From: Planctomycetaceae bacterium
GTDB lineage: Bacteria; Planctomycetota; Planctomycetia; Pirellulales; Pirellulaceae
Reading direction: 5' to 3'
DNA length: 64,000 nucleotides
Assembly: GCA_020638995.1 (NCBI GenBank)
Contig: JACKHM010000002.1
Coordinates: 186,001 to 250,000, forward strand
Position 1 is the stretch's first letter. Each line of letters starts with the position of its first letter. The notes below the pieces were generated by a model. That model made no database searches. It saw only the letters and a program-made list of their open reading frames with translations, and was not told the DNA's origin. The position numbers and the translations under genes are program-made. Positions 8,949-16,744 of the stretch are shown here, piece after piece.

Positions 8949-10142
8949 ATGGTTGCGGTACTAATGCCGGTTGTTATGGTCGCAATGACCGTAAGGGTCT
9001 GCGCAATTGAAATTGCTACAACAGAAAAACGGTTGCTCGCTGATGCAGCAGATGGAGCTATCGAGGAGTTTTCTTTGTTCGAGAGCTCCTTGATTGCGTC
9101 CGGCATCACGACTCCTGAAGTCATCGACCGTTACTGTGAGAATTTCGCAGAACGCACGAGTAAGCTTGGCGCCGCAGATTCCGACGAAGGACGTCCGAAC
9201 GACCAGACTGAACGGATCTACGATTTCCTCCACGAGGAGTTTTTAACTGGAAAGTACCACAGCAACTGTACCGAGGTGAATCTCGCATTGGATTTTGGAG
9301 ACTACAACTGCGTCACAGCGACAATCTTGTACCATTGCGTCAGTCAAATGTACGGTCTATCGCCAATTGCCGTTGCGACGAACACGCACGTCCGAAGCCG
9401 TATTTTGGGTGAGCATCCGTATGACGTCGAGACGACTTGCCGAGACTGGTTCGACATCTCCCGCCAAGACCCAACGGCCCAGACATTTCGCACCCAACAG
9501 CAGGTCACGCGACAGTTGAGCGATGTCGAGCTTATTGCCAAGATCTACTACAACCGCGGCGTTTCATTGTTGGAACACAAGCAGTTTGCCTCCGCGATCA
9601 GTTTGCTTCGGCGCAGCCAGATGCTGGATTCCACAGATTTACCGACCCGTGACAACTTAGCCGCTGGCCTGAATAACTGGGCGCTGGCCGAGTGCGATAC
9701 AGCTAACTTTGAGAAGGCCGCCGAGTTGATACAGCAAGGGCTTCATGAGTACCCAGAAAACGGGCCTCTACTCGCAAACGACATCCACATTCACCAACGC
9801 TGGGCAGTCAGCCTGTGTAACGAAGATCGCTACGCCGATGCGATGCAAGTGTTGCACGTCGCTCATCAGCGTCGGACTGACGTTCCCTTGTTTGAGCACG
9901 GGCGTCTCGCCGTCCTTGCACAGTGGGCAACGTCGCTGTACGAAAATGGGCAGTTCGAAGATGCTTCTCAACTGTTCGCTGACGCCAAGGTGTGGTTCGA
10001 CGAGTTGCCAGAAATATCTCGGTGTCGCTCGATTGCTATACGGGAGGCAGCGGCAAGTTTGGAGCGTGGCGGTCGTGCGGACGAAGCAAGCCGACTGGTT
10101 CGTTGGGGTGGTGAATCGGACATGACGAACAATCACTACTAG
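8949..10142 (+). CDS. Secreted TPR protein with transglutaminase-like core
   Basis: From ATG 8949 this is a 397-residue protein with a signal peptide (MVAVLMPVVMVAMTVRVCA). The same frame is open back to a TTG at 8811, but the signal peptide favours the internal ATG. Residues about 80-170 contain YNCVTATILYHCVSQMYGL and later NTHVRSRI; the Cys and His spacing resembles transglutaminase-like cysteine-peptidase folds seen in bacterial TPR proteins. From about 190 to 390 there are repeated helical pairs of TPR type (YYNRGVSLLEHKQFASAISLL; NWALAECDTANFEKAAELI). It is transcribed away from the channel/vWA genes. A role in envelope protein assembly or protein-protein contact is plausible but unproven. 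Confidence 0.75.
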   Translation: MVAVLMPVVMVAMTVRVCAIEIATTEKRLLADAADGAIEEFSLFESSLIASGITTPEVIDRYCENFAERTSKLGAADSDEGRPNDQTERIYDFLHEEFLTGKYHSNCTEVNLALDFGDYNCVTATILYHCVSQMYGLSPIAVATNTHVRSRILGEHPYDVETTCRDWFDISRQDPTAQTFRTQQQVTRQLSDVELIAKIYYNRGVSLLEHKQFASAISLLRRSQMLDSTDLPTRDNLAAGLNNWALAECDTANFEKAAELIQQGLHEYPENGPLLANDIHIHQRWAVSLCNEDRYADAMQVLHVAHQRRTDVPLFEHGRLAVLAQWATSLYENGQFEDASQLFADAKVWFDELPEISRCRSIAIREAAASLERGGRADEASRLVRWGGESDMTNNHY

Positions 10143-10282
10143 TAGCCTTGCCTTCGTTAAGAGATCGCAATTTGACGCGACCGATTCTGTAACGTATATG
10201 ACTAATGGCTTTCTTAGTTCGCTCTTGACCGGGTGAACCTTCACGTCCGCGTTGCAATCGATTCTTCCACTAAGGAACTTCC

Positions 10283-10768
10283 GTGCATAAAGATTCTCCG
10301 CGCCATGCGCGTTGTCGGACCGGCATCGATGAACAGATTGAACGATGTGTTCAGTTCGCGTTGCGAGGCGCGGCACCCAACCGGACACACGACGAGCGGC
10401 GACGTCAGAAGCGACACCCGTTTCCCTACCCTGTCCGACTGCTTCCAGTCAATGCTCAAAGAGAAGCAGTCGCTAGTCCAATCGTCGTACTCGGGAAACA
10501 CATAACGAGTCAGGGCCTCGACTTTTATTTTCAACGCCCCATCTCACACCGCCGCGTGATCGCGAGCTTTGATTGTGAGTCACCTGAATACGCTGAATTG
10601 CTGATGGATTTGACGTGGTGCCGGTTCAGCGGGCATGGCTGGTACGAGAATGGAGGTCGCTTCCTGTCCGCGCTCAACCTCCCAGCATCCAATCATGCGA
10701 GAGAATTTGTCCCACCGCTACAAACGCAAACGCCTTCTGTAGTTTCCATCAACTTGTGCCTTCCTTGA
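10283..10768 (+). CDS. PilZ-like small protein
   Basis: This 161-residue frame begins with GTG at 10283. Its middle part has ERRRQKRHPFPYPVRLLPV, then IVVLGKHITSQGLDFYF and a late LTWCRFSGHGWYENGGRFL. The arginine-rich start, the basic-aromatic beta strand and the 'S.GL.f' turn have the plan of PilZ-type beta-barrel domains that bind cyclic di-GMP, though the canonical RxxxR...D/NxSxxG pattern is only partly kept (ITSQG for the second motif). The C-terminal 25 residues look disordered. It has no clear operon partner: the TPR gene ends 140 bases upstream and the next gene is on the other strand. Coding status is supported by its protein-like composition; the function is a weak inference. Confidence 0.55.
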   Translation: MHKDSPRHARCRTGIDEQIERCVQFALRGAAPNRTHDERRRQKRHPFPYPVRLLPVNAQREAVASPIVVLGKHITSQGLDFYFQRPISHRRVIASFDCESPEYAELLMDLTWCRFSGHGWYENGGRFLSALNLPASNHAREFVPPLQTQTPSVVSINLCLP

Positions 10769-10913
10769 TCAACGGGAAGTCGGCAAGTGACCTAAGAGTG
10801 GTCGTCACCTCTCAAGCGATAAACGCTGATCACTTGGAAAGTGATGGCTACGATAGGGGCATTGATAGACGAATTGGGTGCTGACTTAAGTTCAAAACGT
10901 CAGACGGTGTGCG

Positions 10914-12629
10914 CTACTCCGACGTCGATTCAGCGGTCGCCTCCGTCCGCGTTTGAGGCGGATTATCATCGACCGGCGAATTCTCAGCAGGTGCTGCTTT
11001 TTCGGCAGGTGGAGCCGAGTTGGCGGGATCCGACGAAGTTGGTTCGACTCCCGGAGCAGTATCGCTCGTTGGTGCCGCGTCGGGAATTAGCTCGGCCAGT
11101 TTTTCGCCGAGCGCCGACCCACGTGTGTTAAGGGCAATGGCGGTCCCTTCACGGTCGACGAGCACTAAGAAGGGAATCGCTGCAACACCATTTTTAGTCA
11201 CCATCGGATGCTCCCATCCGACGGCGCTTGCATCGGCACTGAGAACGCTTGGCCAGGGCAAGGGTTGCAGTGAGTTGAAGTCCTTCAGCTCTTGAACCTC
11301 ATCATCCAAATTGACTCCAACGACTTCGAATCCGTGTTCGCGATACTTTTCGTAATTAGCGCGAATATTTGGCATTTCCTGCAGGCAAGGCCCACACCAT
11401 GTTGCCCAGAAGTCCACCAATACGACCTTTCCTTTGTACTGACTCCAATCGAATGGGGTGCCATCGATCAGATTCCCTTCCAGCGTGAATGGCTTCCCTA
11501 CGATTTCCGAACGCAGGCGATATTTGTCGATCGACTCTTTGATCACTTCCCCTAATTCGGCCTCGGTTGTCTTCGCGATCGAAACTTCAAGCACATCGTA
11601 GACCTTCGATGCCGCCTCGCCATGTTGCCCTTCCAGCATACTGGCAATTTGCATCAAAGTCTGGAGCGTCGTCGCACCTACTGTTTCGCCATTAGTCAAC
11701 TGGCCGAGCATTTTCGTGAACTCTTCGATCGCTCCTTCTTCCTGATCAGCGACCGCGTTGAGCTTCGCTCCCAAGTCTACTTCCGCAAACTTCGCCTGCT
11801 CGACCAGCGATTCGGAGGCAGCTTGGAGCCGGGGGTCTTCTGTCGGTTGAACGAGGCTCGCTGTGTAAAGCAACAGGTCCGCTGCCTCCTTGTTCATTCC
11901 CTTTTCAATAAATCGAGAGGAGACATCACGTCCGAAGGTGAGCAGACCGCCTTCCTTCGGTTGCTCGGCGGCGAGTTGCTTGTAGGCGTCAATCACTTGC
12001 TGAGCATCGGTCACTTGATCGGCGGAGAAGGCATTCAGAAGCGTGACGAATGCTTGCTGGCTCGCGAAAGCCTGAATCGCCTTGCTCTGGTGCTTCTTCA
12101 AGTCGTCGGTAAAAGCAAATAACTGGTCCATTGCGCCCTTCGTGCCCAGCTGAGACATCGCAGACAGTGCCTCGATTTTAGCTTCGGCGGCTTCTCGCAC
12201 CGCGTCGTCCTCTGGATTCATTCCGAGCAACATTTCGGCAGCTTGAATAACCTGCGTCTGAATGTTGACAAAGTCGGCGATCACTTCTTCTTCGGTGCCT
12301 TGCTTCGGTTGTTGTTGACGCAAGCGACGCATCACACCGACGATCTGCTCGACAGTTGGCTGAACAACATCGGCACTTTGGCCACCGGCAGCGGCAGTCT
12401 GATTCATTGGAGCTGGACGTTTTGGTTCATCCTGTCCGCCGCGAGCGACGGATGCATCCAACTCGGTAATCGAGGGTGTCGAATTACCATCGGACGAATC
12501 GGAGGTCTCGTCGCCGACTTCGTACTTCGTAGTTTGAGAGTTAACCGGCGTGGAATCGGCACCACAGCCCGTGCACAGCACCAATGCACATAGTGTGAGC
12601 GCCGGACACAAGTAGATTTTGCAAGACAT
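10914..12629 (-). CDS. Lipoprotein with TlpA-type thioredoxin domain
   Basis: I place the start at ATG 12629, 8 bases behind a GAGG ribosome site, which gives a 571-residue lipoprotein with lipobox LVLCTGC; the open frame extends 14 codons further upstream but without a signal. Residues about 40-100 are Ser/Thr/Gln-rich and probably disordered. About 100-360 are helical, and about 370-520 form a TlpA/ResA-like thioredoxin fold with the active site WATWCGPC and a cis-Pro region (VAAIPFLVLVDREG). The last 45 residues are again low-complexity Pro/Ala/Glu. It probably acts as a membrane-anchored thiol-disulfide reductase outside the cytoplasm. A second TlpA-type gene lies 131 bases upstream on the same strand. 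Confidence 0.88.
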   Translation of the reverse strand: MSCKIYLCPALTLCALVLCTGCGADSTPVNSQTTKYEVGDETSDSSDGNSTPSITELDASVARGGQDEPKRPAPMNQTAAAGGQSADVVQPTVEQIVGVMRRLRQQQPKQGTEEEVIADFVNIQTQVIQAAEMLLGMNPEDDAVREAAEAKIEALSAMSQLGTKGAMDQLFAFTDDLKKHQSKAIQAFASQQAFVTLLNAFSADQVTDAQQVIDAYKQLAAEQPKEGGLLTFGRDVSSRFIEKGMNKEAADLLLYTASLVQPTEDPRLQAASESLVEQAKFAEVDLGAKLNAVADQEEGAIEEFTKMLGQLTNGETVGATTLQTLMQIASMLEGQHGEAASKVYDVLEVSIAKTTEAELGEVIKESIDKYRLRSEIVGKPFTLEGNLIDGTPFDWSQYKGKVVLVDFWATWCGPCLQEMPNIRANYEKYREHGFEVVGVNLDDEVQELKDFNSLQPLPWPSVLSADASAVGWEHPMVTKNGVAAIPFLVLVDREGTAIALNTRGSALGEKLAELIPDAAPTSDTAPGVEPTSSDPANSAPPAEKAAPAENSPVDDNPPQTRTEATAESTSE

Positions 12630-12759
12630 GCATGTACCTCGTTGGGAATAGTTGCCCACAATTCTACGCAAAAGCGAATCGGGCGGCTGCGCGAGTTCTG
12701 GCTATATGGCAGAGAGACAACTCGTCAGATCATCTTGCCAACGTGTACTGGACTCCCTA

Positions 12760-13782
12760 CTAAGGCGCCGCCTCTGCGGTTTCGCTGGGGCCGAGGAGCG
12801 CCGCAAGTTGACGATTGAGCTCACCGCCTCGAACATCCATAGCAACAACCTTTCCTTCTCGGTCCAACAGCATTGTTGTGGGAATCCGCATCACGCCATA
12901 GCGCTTTGCCAGCGTGTTGTCCGTCCCGGCTCCTTCTTCGAACAAACAAACCCACGGGAGTTGCCGTTCACCCAAGAATCGCATCAACCTCGCTGGGTCC
13001 GAATCCAAGCTGATCCCGACGACCTCGAAGCCCTTGTCGTGATACTTGTCGTAATTCTCCTTCACGTTTGGCAACTCCGCGACGCAAGGACCACACCAGG
13101 TCGCCCAATAGTCCACGAGTACGACTTTGCCGCGGTAGCTTTTCCAATCGAATGGTTCCCCATCAGTTGTAACACCGTCGAGCTCCATCGTTTTGCCCGG
13201 AAGGTCAAGCCGTCGCGCCGTCCCCTCCATCATCTCGCCGTACCCGGCAAGTTTCTCGTCATTGCTCGACTTAAAGAATGTGCCAAATTCGCCATAAGCT
13301 TCTTTCGCGAGCTCTAGATTACCAGCCTGCTCGACAACTTGGCCAAACGTGTATGCAAGCGCCAAGTCTTGCTGGGAGGGAGCCTTTGACGACTTTAGGT
13401 GCGCAAGCACGTCTTGGTAAAACTTTTGTTGTGATTCGGCGGTTCCGTGCTGTACGTCAGAGAGGCCAAGTTGCAGCTTGATCACGCGCGCTCGACGAAA
13501 CGCCTCCGACGTTTCGTCTTTTTCCAACTTCAAGATTCGCTCGGCTGCTGTCTGTAGTGCTTTCCTGGCATTTTGACGATAGGCCAAAACTTCATCCGTA
13601 GTAGTCGGACGATAGGCTTCGAGAGCGTTCAGGAACTCCAACACCGCCGCGACGTCGTCTTTAGGAACAGCATAACGATCTACCGGCTTGGCAACCTCGT
13701 CTTGAGCGGGCGCCTCAATCGGAGCGAGAATAGCGGCGATTACTAAAGCCAAGGCAAACGCTGGGCACAGTCGGTGGAACAT
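12760..13782 (-). CDS. Secreted TlpA-family thioredoxin protein
   Basis: The 340-residue product has a signal peptide (MFHRLCPAFALALVIAAILAPIEAPA), a helical region (about 40-190), and a thioredoxin domain of about 140 residues with the redox motif WATWCGPC, a VVGISLDSDPARL strand-helix and the MRIPTTMLLDREG cis-Pro loop. The plan is a shorter copy of the downstream lipoprotein: helical spacer then TlpA domain, with a nearly identical WKSYRGKVVLVDYWATWCGPC stretch. Predicted role: disulfide reduction or isomerisation in the periplasm, for example in cytochrome c maturation or oxidative defence. The two genes are likely old duplicates. Confidence 0.9.
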   Translation of the reverse strand: MFHRLCPAFALALVIAAILAPIEAPAQDEVAKPVDRYAVPKDDVAAVLEFLNALEAYRPTTTDEVLAYRQNARKALQTAAERILKLEKDETSEAFRRARVIKLQLGLSDVQHGTAESQQKFYQDVLAHLKSSKAPSQQDLALAYTFGQVVEQAGNLELAKEAYGEFGTFFKSSNDEKLAGYGEMMEGTARRLDLPGKTMELDGVTTDGEPFDWKSYRGKVVLVDYWATWCGPCVAELPNVKENYDKYHDKGFEVVGISLDSDPARLMRFLGERQLPWVCLFEEGAGTDNTLAKRYGVMRIPTTMLLDREGKVVAMDVRGGELNRQLAALLGPSETAEAAP

Positions 13783-13962
13783 GGAAATCTTCCTTTGCGG
13801 CGGGGTTGTTCGGTGTTTCCGGAGGGATGTCTAAGTATCGCACGAAGGCAACCGATGAACAACCGGCAGTACTTGGCCGCTCGCTGGCAAGTTCGCCGTT
13901 GTAGACCCGGCACTGGTTCCAACCATTGGATTAACGACCATTCGCCAGTATCGGGAACGCCG

Positions 13963-14745
13963 CTACTGCGTTGGCGAGTAGATACTCCGGCCTCCATCCA
14001 CCGGCAGACAAACACCGGTGATGAACTCGTGCTCCGCCAAGAAGACGACGGCGTCGGCAACATACTGCGGCGAACCCGCTCTTTTCAAAAGGTTCAGGTC
14101 GATTGCCGCTTCCTGGTCTGCCTTGGGTAGTCCATCTGGTATCATCGCGGGGCCTGGTAGAATTGCACTAACTCGGACTCGGGGGTTTCGGCTCGCTAGC
14201 TCCACAGCGAAGTCGCGTGTCATCGTTGGGATCGCACCCTTTGATGGAAAATACGCGGGATAGTCCAGGTAGGGCCGCGCGGTGGCCCAATCACCCACGT
14301 TGACGATCGCACCGCCCTGAGTCTGCTTGACCATCAGCAAACCGACCTGTTGGCAACAAAGGAAAGTTCCAAGTGTGTTGACGTCAAAATTGTGGCGAAC
14401 TTCCTCAGCACTCACATCTTCCAATCGCTGAGGCGTCCAAACCGCAGCACAGTTAACTAGTACGTCAATCCGCCCGAAATGCTCATTCGCGCGTCGGACA
14501 AGTTCGCGGACCTGGTGTTCGCAACGGATGTCCCCCGACGCGACGAATGCATCTGTCCCCTGGCTTCGTAATTCGGTCGCGGTCTGCTCTGCACTTTGAG
14601 TCGAACGGTAAGCATGAATTGCTATGCGATACCCTCGCTCCGCGAGGGATCGCACAACCGCATTTCCAAGCCGCGGCGACCCACTCCCCGTAACCAAGGC
14701 GACTGGACTGGCGGTCCCGAAGACCGCTTCAAGCTTGTTGGTCAC
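13963..14745 (-). CDS. SDR family oxidoreductase, pteridine-reductase-like
   Basis: The 260-residue protein has a Rossmann fold with cofactor loop TGSGSPRLG (the arginine position and shape recall the TGAAKRLG loop of PTR1). It also has VNCAA in place of the usual NNAG, and the catalytic Tyr/Lys in YPAYFPSKGA. Where classical short-chain dehydrogenases have Ser, this one has Asp (IVNVGDWAT), the arrangement found in pteridine reductases. NADPH-dependent reduction of a pterin or a similar substrate is therefore a reasonable guess. Its first 17 bases overlap the end of the peptidase-like/LOG gene, which ties it to the UbiD operon. Confidence 0.85.
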   Translation of the reverse strand: MTNKLEAVFGTASPVALVTGSGSPRLGNAVVRSLAERGYRIAIHAYRSTQSAEQTATELRSQGTDAFVASGDIRCEHQVRELVRRANEHFGRIDVLVNCAAVWTPQRLEDVSAEEVRHNFDVNTLGTFLCCQQVGLLMVKQTQGGAIVNVGDWATARPYLDYPAYFPSKGAIPTMTRDFAVELASRNPRVRVSAILPGPAMIPDGLPKADQEAAIDLNLLKRAGSPQYVADAVVFLAEHEFITGVCLPVDGGRSIYSPTQ

Positions 14746-16744
14746 GCGAAACGTCTCCGTGGAACTTCGTTATGATTTCCCACGCCTCCTCCGGAGATTC
14801 GGCGAAGTCGATCAAATCGAGATGCTCGTCTGCGATCACTCCCTCGTCTGCCAAAAATTGAAAGTCGACAACTCGGGTCCAGTACTCTTTGCCAAACAGA
14901 ATGATGGGGATCGCTTGCATGCGGTGCGTTTGCCGGAGCGTTAGCGCATCAAAGAGTTCGTCGAGCGTGCCGAAGCCGCCTGGAAAAACCACCAGCGCCT
15001 TGGCACGAAACAGAAAGTGCATCTTTCGAAGCGCGAAGTAATGAAACTGAAAACACAGCTCTGGCGTGATATACGGGTTTGGCGTCTGTTCCTGCGGTAA
15101 TGTGATATTCAGACCAATTGACTTCGCTCCGACATCGTAGGCGCCGCGGTTCGCAGCCTCCATAATGCCAGGGCCTCCGCCGGTCGTAATGACAAAGTCA
15201 CAGTCGCCGTTTAACTGGCATGTGGACGAGATGAGGCGACTAAATTCGCGGGCAGAATCATAGTACGTCGATTTCGTCAGCACTCTCTGTGCTTGGTCAA
15301 CGGCACGTTTCGCTTGCGGATCATCGATCGCTTCGGCCAGACGCTGTTGAGCCCGGACCAATCGCGTCTCGGCCTCATGACGCTCGACGATTTGTGTACC
15401 GCCAAAAACAATAATCGTCGACTGAATGCCATGCTTTTCGAGGATCATTTCCGGCTTGAGTAACTCAAGTTGAAGTCGCACGGGCCGCAAAGCGTCTTGC
15501 TTCAGGAAGTCTGTATCGTCTTCGGCAAGACGATAGCTTGGCGAGTTTAGAATTGCGTGAGTGTTGCCTTCGATGGGTTTTGACATGAAAGATTCGTTCC
15601 TGTTCGAGTCGGGAGCAAGCTTTTTTTCTTTCGCAAAATAAGTCGATGAACCAAATTCATTGGGAGTAGAAAGGCGAGTAGCCAACATCGTAAACAGCAC
15701 ACTCGCGGCCGTTGCAACAACGAAAGTCGTTATCGTTGCGCCGGTGCTCAGTGATGGAAACTGTTCGGCCAGCGGTCCCCAAAACAGTAAAAACAAAAAT
15801 GTCGCAGCGGCTAAACTGCCAATCCATGGAACCCGCGAGCGGCCGCCACTGGCTCGCGATACCGACGTAATTATCAAATCGGCGATCGAAGCAACTACAA
15901 CCAAAGCACACACAGCTTGCCAGCCTAGAAATAGTCCGACCAACACCACGACCGGAATCTCCGCGGTAATCAACCGGCGGCGTTCGATGCGTCCAAGCTG
16001 CGAGAGCACGAAGGCGATCGACAAACCGACCACAACTCCCAATAGGCTGTTGAAGATTTCGACTTGCCACGACGCGATCATCCACCCCGCCGGTTCGTCT
16101 GGTTCGGCAAAGGTATGAAATGGAACCGGTCTAAGTGGATACCAAGTAAATGGCTGGTTTGATCGCAACAATGTCAACAAGGACCAGAGCGGGGGAGCTG
16201 CGAAACCGATTAACAACGCCGGAAGGTACAGGCGTCGAGGCGTGCGTTGGCCGTCATAGCGAATCATCGCTGCACAAATGAGGACACACAGTAGCAGTAC
16301 GTGGAAAGCGTACATGGCCCACAACGAAACATCACCGCCGCGCCGGTATTGGTCTTCAAAACCTGGCAGATTCGCTCCCCCGGATACCGGCTGAACGAAA
16401 GCGAGGATGAGGAAGATTCCCGCGACCAGTGCTTCGATCGACGGATAACGCGACGAGATCGGTAATGCACAGTGTCGGCATTTAGCTCGCAGCCACAGCC
16501 AACTTAGAACCGGAATGTTGTCGTACCACCTGATGTGATTCAAACACTTTGGGCACTTCGAACCTGGATAGACGACGCTCATTCCTGCGGGCACGCGAAA
16601 AATCACGACGTTCATGAAGCTGCCCACATTGGCACCAAAGCTCCAAATCCACAGAGCAAGTAAAAGATTGCCCCACCAGGGTACATATTCATAGCCGATA
16701 CGGGCGAGAAGCAGCGAGGCGATAACCGTGGCAAAAAAGTTCAT
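14729..16744 (-). CDS. Prepilin-peptidase-like membrane domain fused to LOG-family domain
   Basis: One 671-residue frame joins two known families. Residues about 20-375 follow A24 prepilin peptidase: the first helix, the zinc ribbon with Cys64, Cys67, Cys89 and Cys92, and several more TM segments. Asp164 (MIRYDGQRTPRR) can be the first catalytic Asp, but the GxGD motif that carries the second is replaced by LITAEIP around Glu262, ahead of the conserved-looking GLFLGWQAV. Residues about 390-671 are a LOG-family domain (TTGGGPGIMEAANRGAY, FPGGFGTLDELFDALT), the fold of cytokinin-riboside-monophosphate phosphoribohydrolases. An internal ATG at 15586 (Met387) with AGGA upstream could also make the LOG domain alone. 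The start codon directly abuts the UbiD stop (TAAATG). Confidence 0.85.
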   Translation of the reverse strand: MNFFATVIASLLLARIGYEYVPWWGNLLLALWIWSFGANVGSFMNVVIFRVPAGMSVVYPGSKCPKCLNHIRWYDNIPVLSWLWLRAKCRHCALPISSRYPSIEALVAGIFLILAFVQPVSGGANLPGFEDQYRRGGDVSLWAMYAFHVLLLCVLICAAMIRYDGQRTPRRLYLPALLIGFAAPPLWSLLTLLRSNQPFTWYPLRPVPFHTFAEPDEPAGWMIASWQVEIFNSLLGVVVGLSIAFVLSQLGRIERRRLITAEIPVVVLVGLFLGWQAVCALVVVASIADLIITSVSRASGGRSRVPWIGSLAAATFLFLLFWGPLAEQFPSLSTGATITTFVVATAASVLFTMLATRLSTPNEFGSSTYFAKEKKLAPDSNRNESFMSKPIEGNTHAILNSPSYRLAEDDTDFLKQDALRPVRLQLELLKPEMILEKHGIQSTIIVFGGTQIVERHEAETRLVRAQQRLAEAIDDPQAKRAVDQAQRVLTKSTYYDSAREFSRLISSTCQLNGDCDFVITTGGGPGIMEAANRGAYDVGAKSIGLNITLPQEQTPNPYITPELCFQFHYFALRKMHFLFRAKALVVFPGGFGTLDELFDALTLRQTHRMQAIPIILFGKEYWTRVVDFQFLADEGVIADEHLDLIDFAESPEEAWEIITKFHGDVSRDQQA

